This document shows positions 1 to 8,799 of a stretch of 64,000 nucleotides of DNA, piece by piece (positions within the stretch are counted from its first letter, which is position 1; the number at the start of each line of letters is the position of its first letter). The position numbers and the translations under genes are program-made. Origin of the DNA: Gemmatimonadales bacterium (lineage in GTDB: Bacteria; Krumholzibacteriota; Krumholzibacteriia; LZORAL124-64-63); assembly GCA_019038745.1 (NCBI GenBank), contig JAHOYV010000052.1, positions 40,160 through 104,159 of the forward strand. The letters are read 5' to 3'. Below the pieces are notes generated by a model. That model saw only the letters and a list, made by a program, of their open reading frames with translations. It did no database searches and was not told the origin of the DNA.

Positions 1-1
1 C

Positions 2-265
2 ATGCACAGCGAGCCCATAATGGGGATCGAGATCTACTCCACCCTGGCCGACGTGCCCGGCAAGGTGGACATAGTCGATATCTTCCGCCGAAGCGACACC
101 GTACCACCGATCGTCAACGAGGCCATCGCTCGGCAAGATGCGTGTGTCTGGCTACAGGAAGGCGTCGTCAATGAAGAAGCCGCTGCCGCAGCCCGGGCCG
201 CAGGCTTGGATGTAATTATGGACCGTTGTCTTTACAAAGACTGGCTTCGGCTGTTGAACGGATAA
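2..265 (+). CDS. CoA-binding domain protein, 3' part (5' end outside window)
   Basis: This is the C-terminal 87 residues of a small CoA-binding (YccU/CoA_binding_2) protein. The conserved run 'VDIVDIFRRSD..PPIVNEAI', then 'WLQEGVVNEEAAAAARAAGL' and 'MDRC' near the end, are the hallmarks of the family, which has a Rossmann fold of about 140 residues. The N-terminal third with the glycine-rich nucleotide loop lies before the window. The ATG at position 2 is therefore most likely an internal methionine, not the start. The family probably binds CoA or a related nucleotide; no reaction is established. It ends 4 bases before the next gene, so it is probably co-transcribed with the sugar-nucleotide genes. 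Confidence 0.85.
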   Translation: MHSEPIMGIEIYSTLADVPGKVDIVDIFRRSDTVPPIVNEAIARQDACVWLQEGVVNEEAAAAARAAGLDVIMDRCLYKDWLRLLNG

Positions 266-269
266 TGAC

Positions 270-1328
270 TTGAATTCAAACTCGGCAAATCCCGTCCTTA
301 GCGGTCCCTGCAACCTGGTCACCGGTGCCCTGGGTTTCGTGGGACTACACCTCGTCCGCAGCTTGGCGCTGGCGGGACTTCCCGTAGTCGGCGTCGGCCG
401 TCACGGACCGGATCAACCCTTGCCCGCCAGAGCGGGGGAATTCCAACTGGCCGGACCCTCTACCGACCTGCCGGACGCCGTCCGCTACACGGGCCCGTCC
501 GGCGACTTCATCTACTTGCCCATGGCCCTGGAAAATCCGCGTCCCGTGGCAGACCTTGTAAATCGTTTGAGACCGTCTATGGTCTTTCATCTGGCCGCCC
601 AGAGCTCCGCGGCCGTTTCCTTCCGGGATCCCGCCGACACATTCACCTCCAACGTCTCCGGCACCCTGAATCTTCTGGAGGCCGTACGGCGCGTGCCCGA
701 AACCGAGCGCCCGGTAATGCTCTCCGTCGGATCGGCCGAGGAATACGGCCCCCAACCAAATGTGGGGAAGCCCATTCGGGAGGACGCACCCCTGTATCCC
801 ATCTCTCCCTACGGTGTGAGCAAGGCCGCCCAAACAATGCTGTGCCGGCAATATGCCGCCACCTGGGACCTGCCCATCATCCTGGTACGATCTTTCAGCC
901 ATACCGGCCCCGGTCAGGACTCCCGTTTCGCCTTCCCCTCCTTCGCCAGACAGATCGCCGCCGCCGAGGTCGGAAAAGGTCCCTCCGAGATCTCCGTCGG
1001 CGACCTGTCCGCGGCACGCGATTTTCTGGACGTTCGGGACGTGGTGGACGCCTACCGTCTGTTGCTGAAGGAAGGTCATCCCGGGGAAATCTACAATGTC
1101 TGCTCGGGATCTTCATTGACGATAAGACAAGGGTTGGAGATGCTGCTGGACGAAGCTACTGTTGAGATCAACCTGAAGACTGATCCCGACCTTTGCAGGC
1201 CGTCGGATATTCCGTTCCTGGTCGGGGACAATACCAAAATTAAACGGGATTCCGCCTGGGAGCCCCAGTACGAATTGAAACAAACCCTGTCTGGTGTCCT
1301 GTCGACATCACGGAAGGAATTTTCATGA
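270..1328 (+). CDS. rmd: NAD(P)-dependent sugar epimerase/dehydratase, GDP-4-keto-6-deoxy-D-mannose reductase-like
   Basis: This is a short-chain dehydrogenase/reductase of the extended sugar-nucleotide family, 352 residues. It has the N-terminal Rossmann motif GALGFVG (residues 19-25), a serine-rich catalytic stretch 'SVGSAEEYG', and the YxxxK pair Y181/K185. The segment 'HTGPGQ' followed by 'PSFARQIA' is typical of GDP-4-dehydro-6-deoxy-D-mannose reductase (Rmd), which makes GDP-D-rhamnose. GDP-mannose 4,6-dehydratase is the main alternative. The start is TTG, 4 bases after the previous stop. Its stop overlaps the ATG of the UDP-glucose dehydrogenase gene (ATGA), so the two are translationally coupled. 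The context points to cell-surface polysaccharide synthesis. The family is certain; the exact substrate is inferred. Confidence 0.8.
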   Translation: MNSNSANPVLSGPCNLVTGALGFVGLHLVRSLALAGLPVVGVGRHGPDQPLPARAGEFQLAGPSTDLPDAVRYTGPSGDFIYLPMALENPRPVADLVNRLRPSMVFHLAAQSSAAVSFRDPADTFTSNVSGTLNLLEAVRRVPETERPVMLSVGSAEEYGPQPNVGKPIREDAPLYPISPYGVSKAAQTMLCRQYAATWDLPIILVRSFSHTGPGQDSRFAFPSFARQIAAAEVGKGPSEISVGDLSAARDFLDVRDVVDAYRLLLKEGHPGEIYNVCSGSSLTIRQGLEMLLDEATVEINLKTDPDLCRPSDIPFLVGDNTKIKRDSAWEPQYELKQTLSGVLSTSRKEFS

Positions 1329-2647
1329 TTCGAATATGCATGGTTGGCACAGGATATGTCGGGCTGGTTTCAGGGGCTTGTCTGGCCGATTTCGGGCACC
1401 AGGTCACTTGTGTAGACATCAACCCGGACCGCATCCAGGACCTGCACAAGGGAATCATGCCCATCTACGAACCCGGGCTGGACCTCCTGGTGGCAAAAAA
1501 CACATCCGAGGGGCGACTACACTTCACCACCAGTCTGGCCGAGGGGATGAAGGAAGCGGACGTGGTCTTCATCGCAGTGCAGACCCCGATGTCAAACAGC
1601 GGAGAAGCAGACCTGCAGTACGTAATGCAGGTAGGTGCCGAGATCGGCAGTTTGATGGACCGCTACCTGGTGATCGTCACCAAGAGCACGGTCCCTGTGG
1701 GCACTGCCCGCAAGCTGGCCAAGGTCCTGACCGAAAGCCAGGACCAACCCATCCCGTTCGACCTGGCCAGCAATCCCGAATTTCTGCGCGAAGGATCCAG
1801 CATTGAGGATTTCATGCGTCCGGACCGCGTCGTCATCGGTGTTGAAACCGAACGATCCGAAGAATTGATGCGCGAAATCTACCGGCCCCTTTTCCTGCTC
1901 GACACCCCAATCCTCAAGACCGGGATCGAAACCGCCGAGCTGATCAAGTACGCCTCAAACAGCTTCCTGGCTGTGAAGATTTCCTTCATCAACGAAATCG
2001 CCAAGCTGGCCGAAGCCGTCGGCGCCGATGTATTCGACGTGGCCAAGGCCATGGGATTGGACAAGCGGATCGGGTCGAAATTCCTCCACCCTGGCCTCGG
2101 ATTCGGCGGCAGTTGCCTGCCCAAGGACACCAACGCCATCGTACACATTGCAAACCAGGCGGGCTCGGAAATGACTGTCGTCCAGGCAGCAATAGAAGTG
2201 AACGCGAGCCTTCCGGGACGCGCCCTGGCCAAAGCCGAACGATTGGCGGGAAACCTCACCGGCAAGACCGTCGCCCTGTTGGGTCTGGCCTTCAAGCCCA
2301 ACACCGATGACATTCGATCGGCCCCCAGCCTGGAAATCGTCAACCAGTTGAAAAGCCTGGGATGCACGATACAGGCTCACGACCCCGTCGCCATGGACAA
2401 CTACAAGCAGGTCCACCCGGATATCACCTACTGCGAGTCTGCGTCCGAAACCTGTGCCGGCGCCGACATCTGCATCCTGATCACCGAATGGAACCAGTAC
2501 CGTCAACTGGATTTCCAGCAACTGGCCGAGATCATGGCTGGAAAAGTTTTCCTGGATTGCCGAAACGTGTACGATCGACCCTACTTGGAAAAGTTTGGAT
2601 TCCGTTACGATTGTTTCGGTCGCGCTGACCACTGCTCTATTGATTGA
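1325..2647 (+). CDS. ugd: UDP-glucose 6-dehydrogenase
   Basis: It oxidises UDP-glucose to UDP-glucuronate using two NAD+, giving a precursor for acidic surface polysaccharides. The 440 residues match the family length. The N-terminal NAD-binding motif GTGYVGLVSG is at residues 8-17. The catalytic cysteine is C264 in 'GFGGSCLPKD'. The central helical domain contains 'ELIKYASNSFLAVKISFINE', and the C-terminal UDP-binding domain contains 'LGLAFKPNTDDIR'. The ATG is preceded by GGAA and overlaps the upstream stop by 4 bases. Closely related UDP-ManNAc dehydrogenases are less likely given the standard Ugd wording of every motif. Confidence 0.95.
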   Translation: MIRICMVGTGYVGLVSGACLADFGHQVTCVDINPDRIQDLHKGIMPIYEPGLDLLVAKNTSEGRLHFTTSLAEGMKEADVVFIAVQTPMSNSGEADLQYVMQVGAEIGSLMDRYLVIVTKSTVPVGTARKLAKVLTESQDQPIPFDLASNPEFLREGSSIEDFMRPDRVVIGVETERSEELMREIYRPLFLLDTPILKTGIETAELIKYASNSFLAVKISFINEIAKLAEAVGADVFDVAKAMGLDKRIGSKFLHPGLGFGGSCLPKDTNAIVHIANQAGSEMTVVQAAIEVNASLPGRALAKAERLAGNLTGKTVALLGLAFKPNTDDIRSAPSLEIVNQLKSLGCTIQAHDPVAMDNYKQVHPDITYCESASETCAGADICILITEWNQYRQLDFQQLAEIMAGKVFLDCRNVYDRPYLEKFGFRYDCFGRADHCSID

Positions 2648-2710
2648 AAAGAATCTGACGCCTTCGGCGGGATCCTGTTCGATCCACCGCACGGAGCTTG
2701 AAAGGAACCC

Positions 2711-3853
2711 ATGAACACTCAGGGAAAGCTCCGGGTCAGTCGTTATGACCTGGGCACGCCCATGATGCCCTGCAAAGACGAGATCCTGGCAAAATTCGAA
2801 AAGTTTCTGGTCTCCGGCCAATACATTCTGGGTCACGAAGTCCAGCAACTTGAAAAAGAACTGGCTGCCGAATGTGGCGTGGCCGAGGCTGTGGGCGTCG
2901 CCTCCGGCTCCTCCGCGCTGTTCCTGGCCTTGGCCATGGCCGGCGTCCGGCCTGGGGACGAGGTCATCACCACGCCCTACACCTTCGAAGCCACCATTGA
3001 AGCCCTGATCCTATTGGATGCGACCCCCGTCCTGGTGGACATCCAGCCCACCGACTTGAACATCGACCTGAAAAAGATTGAAGCGGCCATCACCGACAAG
3101 ACCCGGGCCATTCTTCCTGTGCATATTTTCGGAGCTCCCTGTGACATGCACGGCATCGAGGCCCTGGCCGCCGAGCACGGTTTGGAAGTAGTCGTAGATA
3201 TGGCCCAAGCATTTGGAACCATGTACGATGGCAAACCATGCGCCTCCTTCGGCCGGATGAACACTCTCAGTTTCTATCCGACCAAAAATCTGCCTGGGAT
3301 CGGCGACGGAGGTATGGTATTCTGCCGTGACGCGGAAGATGCCGATCGCATCCGGAAGATCCGCGGGCATCAGGCTGTGCGGATGAACGGACATCTGTAC
3401 TGCGGCTGGAACAGCCGCTTGGACGAAGTGCAGGCCATGGTCATTCGGATCCGTCATTCCCGCTTCGCGGCCGAACAAAAGGACCGTGACGAAGTGGGTA
3501 GGATCTACGACAGTTTCATCCCCCGAGCCAATCGTCTCGTCATGCCCAACGGCTGTCGGGGTATGCGTGTCACACACCACCAGTACTGGGTTCGCGCCGA
3601 AGATCGAAAGGGACTGCAGAGCCTTTTGAGTACACAGGGAATAGATACCGGTGTTTACTATGACCCTCCAATGAATCGACACGATTTGGCTGAGTATTGC
3701 CGAATTTTCGGTCCCCTGGATGAAGCGGAACGGGCCGGCAGGGAAATCCTGGTCCTGCCCATCCACGCGGCCCTCCCTTTCGATGATGCCAGACGAATTG
3801 GGGAAATGGTGGGGAAATTTTTGGCCAGATCGGCGACCTCCGCCAATTCATGA
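2711..3853 (+). CDS. DegT/DnrJ/EryC1/StrS-family sugar aminotransferase
   Basis: This is a PLP-dependent aminotransferase of the type that adds an amino group to a keto-sugar nucleotide. It has 380 residues. The 'ASGSSAL' phosphate-binding loop, 'VDMAQAFG' (ring-stacking Asp/Gln region) and the Schiff-base lysine K192 in 'SFYPTKNLPGIGDGG' are all present. It starts 63 bases after ugd with an AAAGGA site, and the HemC-like gene follows after 12 bases. The partner epimerase and dehydrogenase suggest it builds an amino sugar or aminated uronic acid for a surface glycan. The substrate cannot be read from the sequence. Confidence 0.9.
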   Translation: MNTQGKLRVSRYDLGTPMMPCKDEILAKFEKFLVSGQYILGHEVQQLEKELAAECGVAEAVGVASGSSALFLALAMAGVRPGDEVITTPYTFEATIEALILLDATPVLVDIQPTDLNIDLKKIEAAITDKTRAILPVHIFGAPCDMHGIEALAAEHGLEVVVDMAQAFGTMYDGKPCASFGRMNTLSFYPTKNLPGIGDGGMVFCRDAEDADRIRKIRGHQAVRMNGHLYCGWNSRLDEVQAMVIRIRHSRFAAEQKDRDEVGRIYDSFIPRANRLVMPNGCRGMRVTHHQYWVRAEDRKGLQSLLSTQGIDTGVYYDPPMNRHDLAEYCRIFGPLDEAERAGREILVLPIHAALPFDDARRIGEMVGKFLARSATSANS

Positions 3854-3865
3854 GGTGACCTTGTT

Positions 3866-4924
3866 GTGAAATCTACTGCTCTGGTTTTCGGCACTTTCAA
3901 CAATCCCCTGGCCACCGCCCAGACCAGGGCCGTGCTGGACTGCATACACGAGCTTACACCCCGATTGACTTGCGAAACCATAATGCAGGATAATTCGTCA
4001 TCCAAACCTGAAGCTAGTACTGAACCCTTCCTGGCCTGGGATCGTTCCGACATGGAAGTCCTGGCGGAGATGATCCGCAGTGGCGAATGTAGAGCTGTCG
4101 TGGCCCAGGCCTACGATCTTCCCGTGCCCTTGCCCGAAGGAACCGATATACACTGCGTTCCTGCCCGGCAAAATCCTTTCGATGCGCTTCTGAACCGTCA
4201 GGGACTGATCACCGACGAATTGGATGCGGGCAGTAAAATCGGGGTATTGTGCCTTCGGGCCAAAAACCACTTGCAATGCCACTGGCCGGACATCGAATTC
4301 CAGATTCTGCAAGGCGGTGTGGAACAGGCAATGGAGACTCACCTGCGCAAGAGCGAGATCGACGGCCTGATCATGCCCGCGGCAATCACCGAATACCTGG
4401 GCATTCAGGCCATCGTGTCGGAAATTTTCTCCTCCGACTTCATCCTGCCCGCCCCGGGGCAGGGAGCCCTGGTCGTTTTGGGACGAAGTCAGGACCAGGA
4501 GTTGACGGAAATACTCTCCCCTTTGCATTCCAATCCTTCGGCTAGTGAGTTAGCTGCCGAGTTGGCTTTCCGCCGTCACATGGTCACGGATATGGACCTT
4601 CCCATCGGGGTACTGGCCCGTATCCGCGGCCCGGAGCTGTCAATCACCGGGGCCACGGGTTGTGGATCGAACCGCATCTCGGTACACGGCAAAATCAGCG
4701 AGGCCGACGAAGTGGGTAGTGGTCTGGCCCAGCAGCTGTTGTGCAGTCCGACAACATTCGTCGATCTGCTGGAAGCTGAATTTCCACAGGGCCTACCACC
4801 GGAAAAGGATGATGATTTCGAAGAGACTGATGCCCGCGATGAGGGAAAATATGTGGAAGAATTATTGAAGGAAGAGGACAAGAGCTTCGACCTGGAAGAT
4901 CCGGAAGATACCGCGGAGACCTAA
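3866..4924 (+). CDS. Porphobilinogen deaminase (HemC)-like protein lacking the cofactor cysteine; probable pseudoenzyme
   Basis: The first 310 residues align almost without gaps to hydroxymethylbilane synthase: 'NPLA.AQTR', 'DLPVPLPEG', 'R.NPFDAL', 'LPAPGQGAL' and 'DLPIGVLA' all fall in register. Against remembered E. coli HemC numbering, the dipyrromethane-attachment Cys242 is Asp, Arg11 is Phe, Lys83 is Tyr, Arg132 is Ala, Arg149 is Gln, Arg155 is Ala and Arg176 is Glu. Only Asp84 and Arg131 remain. It therefore should not assemble tetrapyrrole. A highly acidic tail of about 40 residues follows. The start is GTG with a GAGGTG site, 12 bases after the aminotransferase gene. Its stop overlaps the convergent pyrD stop by 4 bases. 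Function unknown; the HemC fold is seen, the loss of activity is inferred. Confidence 0.75.
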   Translation: MKSTALVFGTFNNPLATAQTRAVLDCIHELTPRLTCETIMQDNSSSKPEASTEPFLAWDRSDMEVLAEMIRSGECRAVVAQAYDLPVPLPEGTDIHCVPARQNPFDALLNRQGLITDELDAGSKIGVLCLRAKNHLQCHWPDIEFQILQGGVEQAMETHLRKSEIDGLIMPAAITEYLGIQAIVSEIFSSDFILPAPGQGALVVLGRSQDQELTEILSPLHSNPSASELAAELAFRRHMVTDMDLPIGVLARIRGPELSITGATGCGSNRISVHGKISEADEVGSGLAQQLLCSPTTFVDLLEAEFPQGLPPEKDDDFEETDARDEGKYVEELLKEEDKSFDLEDPEDTAET

Positions 4925-5835
4925 CCGGACAGATCGGCTGCGATGCGGGCCGCGGCGAACGGATCCTCCATCTGGGCCGTTCCGACCTGCACAGCCTCTG
5001 CTCCGAGGGCGAAGAATTTCAACGCATCCTGCGCACCCCCGATCCCACCGACCCCGACCACCGGCACCCCGGCTTTCTGAACGATTTCGTCCACCTTCGC
5101 CAGGGCTATGGGCAGCACTCCCGGGCCCGAATAGCCCCCGTACCGCCTAGGCAGCACCGGACGGCCACTGGTCAAATCAACTTCCAGTCCCACCACTGTG
5201 TTAATCACGCTGACCGCATCCGCCCCCGACTCCGCAGCCGCCTTGGCCAGCGAAGCGATATCCGCAACGTTAGGAGTCAGCTTGGCAAGTAAAGCCCTAT
5301 CCGGCAGGGCTTTGCGGGCAGCAGCCACACAGCGGGCAACTGTTTCGGGATCGCGACCGAAGTCATGCCCACCTTCGGCAACGTTGGGACAACTGAGGTT
5401 GATCTCCACTCCGTGCCAGTGCTCGTAATCGGCACCCGCCATTTGAAGTGCTGCTACCATCACGCCGAATTCATCAGGCCTGGTGGCTGCCAGACTAACC
5501 ACGGTCGGCACACCGCGCCTTTCCAACTCGGGCAGTACCGAAGCCAAAAATTCGTCGAACCCCACGTTTTCCAACCCGATACTGTTCAATGCTCCGGTAG
5601 GCAACTCGCAAAGTCGGGGCATGGGATTCCCGGTCCTGGCCATTGGCGTAACCGTCTTGCTTACCACTGCGCCAAGCCCCTCGTAGGGCGAGGTGAAACC
5701 TCGGCTGGATATTTCGTGGCCAGTCAAGCCATAGGCAAAGCAGCCTGAAGCAGTCCAGATGCGGCCGGGAAATTCCCGTGGGCCCAGCACAAAAGGTTCA
5801 CATGGATCGATCTTCCACCAATCTGGCAAGTTCAA
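4921..5835 (-). CDS. pyrD: Dihydroorotate dehydrogenase, class 1B catalytic subunit
   Basis: This FMN-containing subunit oxidises dihydroorotate to orotate in pyrimidine synthesis. It passes electrons to PyrK and then to NAD+. The 304-residue barrel has the catalytic cysteine C149 in 'NLSCPNV', the FMN phosphate site 'GVGGIGGAQDALKF' and 'ALGAEAVQVGTA'. The class 1B assignment is supported by the pyrK gene directly upstream. The start is TTG with AGGA seven bases before it, 54 bases after pyrK. It is the last gene of the pyrR-pyrB-pyrC-lipoprotein-pyrK-pyrD series, and its stop overlaps that of the convergent HemC-like gene. Confidence 0.95.
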   Translation of the reverse strand: MNLPDWWKIDPCEPFVLGPREFPGRIWTASGCFAYGLTGHEISSRGFTSPYEGLGAVVSKTVTPMARTGNPMPRLCELPTGALNSIGLENVGFDEFLASVLPELERRGVPTVVSLAATRPDEFGVMVAALQMAGADYEHWHGVEINLSCPNVAEGGHDFGRDPETVARCVAAARKALPDRALLAKLTPNVADIASLAKAAAESGADAVSVINTVVGLEVDLTSGRPVLPRRYGGYSGPGVLPIALAKVDEIVQKAGVPVVGVGGIGGAQDALKFFALGAEAVQVGTAQMEDPFAAARIAADLSG

Positions 5836-5889
5836 GGCAAGGTCCTCCCTACTCGAAATTCCGGTTCAATATCCAGACCTCTCCGAACG

Positions 5890-6720
5890 TCAACGGATCT
5901 GCTTCCAGAGGATCTCCTCAGCCCGAAAAATCGGGCCTTCCTGGCAACAAGTGGCATTACGCCCCTCCGCCTCCGGTTGGCCATCCGACCTGATGGGAAT
6001 TACACAACCCTTACAAGCCCCGTAGCCGCACCCCATGTGCTCTTCCATGGAGACAAAGCAATCCCAGCCTCGCCCTTCCGCAAATCTCCCCGCAGCCTCC
6101 AGCAGGGGAATCGGTCCACAGGCCAGGACCATACTTGGTGGGAGATCCATACCCGTCAACTCACGTTCGGCAAGCTCAGTCACCAGTCCCTGCCAGGCGA
6201 CCCGGCCGACAGGAGTTTCACCTTGTGCATCCACGCTGGCGTCCCAGGAAACAGGCAGCAGGTCCCAAGGCAGATCTCCGGGATCCCTGGCACCGAAAAA
6301 GGCCCGATCATCCGTCCGGGAAAAGCGATGCCACCAAGCCAAAACAGGAGGCAAGCCAACTCCTCCGGCCAACAAAACAGCGGGCTGACCGGGGACTGGA
6401 GCCGGAAACGGCGTCCCCAACGGCCCCAACATGGTCAGAGGGTGACCTGGCTTCAGGCCAGCAAGGTCGCCGGTCCCACCCCCCACGACCCGGTAAAGGA
6501 ACTCCACCCGGTTGCCTGAGCAGGCGAGAATTGAAAAAGGTCTGCCGAAAGTGCGTTTCCGGGGACCCATTAAATTCAGCATCGCGAACTGGCCAGGCAA
6601 AAAATCCATTTCCTGGTCAACTTCGATCTCCAGTCGGATCAACCCACTGGATACAGGTTCGTTGATGGTGATGAAGGCCTGGCAACGGCGTGTTTTGGGA
6701 ATGGTTTCGAATCGGTTCAT
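5890..6720 (-). CDS. pyrK: Dihydroorotate dehydrogenase electron transfer subunit (FAD/2Fe-2S)
   Basis: This is the iron-sulfur flavoprotein partner of PyrD, 276 residues. The N-terminal ferredoxin-reductase barrel contains 'GRPFSI' (FAD binding) and 'LAGGVGLPP' (nucleotide binding). The C-terminal 2Fe-2S cluster uses C231, C236 and C239 in 'CGYGACKGC' and a fourth cysteine in 'NATCCQEG'. The ATG overlaps the stop of the upstream lipoprotein gene (ATGA), so the lipoprotein and pyrK are coupled in translation. It lies directly before pyrD. Confidence 0.95.
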   Translation of the reverse strand: MNRFETIPKTRRCQAFITINEPVSSGLIRLEIEVDQEMDFLPGQFAMLNLMGPRKRTFGRPFSILACSGNRVEFLYRVVGGGTGDLAGLKPGHPLTMLGPLGTPFPAPVPGQPAVLLAGGVGLPPVLAWWHRFSRTDDRAFFGARDPGDLPWDLLPVSWDASVDAQGETPVGRVAWQGLVTELAERELTGMDLPPSMVLACGPIPLLEAAGRFAEGRGWDCFVSMEEHMGCGYGACKGCVIPIRSDGQPEAEGRNATCCQEGPIFRAEEILWKQIR

Positions 6721-8657
6721 GGGCCGAACTCCAAGTCAGGCTGATTGTCGAGACTGGGTTTAGGCTCCCATACGTCAAACTCTCCGGAGCGCCTCCTTTT
6801 TTTCTTTTCCTCTTTCTTTTCCTCTTCCTTTTCCTTCTCAATCTCTTTGTCGCCGACTTCACCTTCCTTGGCCGTTACCTTCCCCTGCGGGTCCTTGACC
6901 TCGACGGTATTTGGCAATGAAGTCGGGCCCTGGGTCGAATCTTCGATCCCCTCGGAATCAGGCTGCAATCCAGGTTTCATCTTTGAATCCGGGTTGGCCT
7001 CAGTGTCCGTTTCCTCAGAATCCTTTTCAAGTGCAAGCCTGGCGGCAAGTAAAGCCGCTTCCGGAGGCGGGTACAGAATATTCGGCCGGCGGGATAAATA
7101 CACTTGGCGTCGCCGCACTTGGATCACATTAGGGTCCGAGGATCCCCCACCCCGAGCAGTAAAATCCTTGAGCCGGTCCAGTTCGGCAAGTTCCTCATCG
7201 CTATAACTCGCCAACCGGGTACTCTGCTCCTCGGCGCGTCGATCCAGCAGAAAGGCCAATAAATTACCCTCACCGGAGGTGCGCAACTCGAAGGCCTGCG
7301 GAGAATCCGGAAAACGATCCTGGAGAATATTGCCGAAGTAGGCAACAGAATCGGGATTCGCCAAATGATCGCGGTAAACTTTTACCACCCCGTACAACGC
7401 ACGGGCGGCCACACTGCTGTCTGCCGCCGTATCAGCGAAAGCCTCCCCATACAGCCCAACCGCCTCTCCAGGACGATCGAAACCAAAGAGCATGGCGTTG
7501 GCCTGCAGCAGTTTTAAACGTGGAATTTTTTCAGCCTTGGCATCGGATAGGGAATTTTCAGCAGCGAGATATTGGTTCAGACTTTCGCTGAGCCGACTCG
7601 TCTCGAATTCATCCTCCAGAAGAGTTCGGCCCATCAAGGCATCCTTGAAACTTATCTGGGCCTCCTCCAATTCGTTGCGCTCAAGTTGCAGAGGACCGAG
7701 CATCGCCGCGGCTCTTGCAGTAACCTCCGGGGTTTTCCAGTCCTCGGGCAAGTTATCCAACAAGGAAAGGGCCTCGGAAACCAACCCCTGCGCGATCAGC
7801 ATTTCCGCCTCGGCCAAAAGGATTTCGCCCTCCGCCTGGTAAAGCCCTCCGTTTTCACTCAGTTGATCCAGCAATTGCTTGGCCAAGTCGAAACTACCCG
7901 CCCTGACCAGGGATTTGGCCCTCAGAAGTCCAGCCTGGAAACCTATGCTCGAGCTGGTGGTCTTTTCGACAACCTCTTGAAGAATATCGGCGCCTCCCTG
8001 GTAATCCTCCAACTCCCAGTAGCATTCCCCAAGTTTCAAACCCACTCTGTCCCATTCCTCGGAATCGGGAAATTGACCCAGATATTCGCGATATTTTTCC
8101 GCGGCCTCATCCCAGTTCTCCAACGTGAAGGCATTGTCCCCACTGACCAACAGAGTCCGCGACTGGAAATCACTACCCGGAAACTGTTTGGCCAGTTTGC
8201 CCAAAAAATCCTGGCTGTTGGCCGCCGAGCCCAACAACAGGTAGTTCATAGACTGTAGATAAAGGGCTTCTTCCATGAAAGGCGTGATGGGGAAATTTGT
8301 AAACAGGAGATCGAACTTGCGAATCGACATCCGGTAGGACTGGAGCCGATAGTAGGCCTTGGCCTGCAGAAAAAGAGCGTCATCGGTAAGATCATGGCCG
8401 GGATATTCGTCGATCAGCTTCTGGGCTTTCCTGATCGCACCTTCGTAATCGGCTTTCTGCCCACCGGAGGGAACCGGTGGATCCTGATGCAGACGAATGG
8501 CTTCCTCGCGGACATCCTCCGCCCCGTCGAAGAGACGCTTGGCATTAAAGAATGTGTTGTACTTGGCGCATCCCGACGTCGAGAACACCACCACTGCCGC
8601 CAGCAACGCGAACCATAGAAAAACCGCCGGATATCCGGGAAACATTCTTACGGTCAT
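6717..8657 (-). CDS. TPR-repeat outer-membrane lipoprotein, SprE/PorW-like opening
   Basis: This 646-residue protein has a lipoprotein signal (hydrophobic stretch then 'STSGC'). Directly after the lipidated cysteine comes 'AKYNTFFNAKRLFDGAE', an opening resembling the SprE/PorW lipoproteins of the type IX secretion system. Many tetratricopeptide helices follow ('DDALFLQAKAYYRLQSYRMSIRKF'-type units to about residue 480). The C-terminal 90 residues are charged and low-complexity, with a lysine/glutamate run. It sits inside the pyrimidine operon between pyrC and pyrK, 142 bases after pyrC, and its stop overlaps the pyrK start. A scaffold role in outer-membrane assembly or secretion is inference. 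BamD-like or general TPR function is possible. Confidence 0.7.
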   Translation of the reverse strand: MTVRMFPGYPAVFLWFALLAAVVVFSTSGCAKYNTFFNAKRLFDGAEDVREEAIRLHQDPPVPSGGQKADYEGAIRKAQKLIDEYPGHDLTDDALFLQAKAYYRLQSYRMSIRKFDLLFTNFPITPFMEEALYLQSMNYLLLGSAANSQDFLGKLAKQFPGSDFQSRTLLVSGDNAFTLENWDEAAEKYREYLGQFPDSEEWDRVGLKLGECYWELEDYQGGADILQEVVEKTTSSSIGFQAGLLRAKSLVRAGSFDLAKQLLDQLSENGGLYQAEGEILLAEAEMLIAQGLVSEALSLLDNLPEDWKTPEVTARAAAMLGPLQLERNELEEAQISFKDALMGRTLLEDEFETSRLSESLNQYLAAENSLSDAKAEKIPRLKLLQANAMLFGFDRPGEAVGLYGEAFADTAADSSVAARALYGVVKVYRDHLANPDSVAYFGNILQDRFPDSPQAFELRTSGEGNLLAFLLDRRAEEQSTRLASYSDEELAELDRLKDFTARGGGSSDPNVIQVRRRQVYLSRRPNILYPPPEAALLAARLALEKDSEETDTEANPDSKMKPGLQPDSEGIEDSTQGPTSLPNTVEVKDPQGKVTAKEGEVGDKEIEKEKEEEKKEEKKKRRRSGEFDVWEPKPSLDNQPDLEFGP

Positions 8658-8799
8658 TACGAATCCGATCTGGATCCAAACCAGGGAGTACCCCGGAGTG
8701 ACGAATTGGATCTTCGGTCGCCCGCCCTAGCCCGAGCGCCACAAGACCAGCAGGTCCTGCCGATCCTTTATAATACTGCAAAAACCATTCCGTGGCGGA

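Noticed and set aside
8658..8799. Plus-strand TATAAT in the pyrC/lipoprotein gap
   Set aside because: No plus-strand gene follows and no matching -35; minus-strand -10 candidates also lack a -35.
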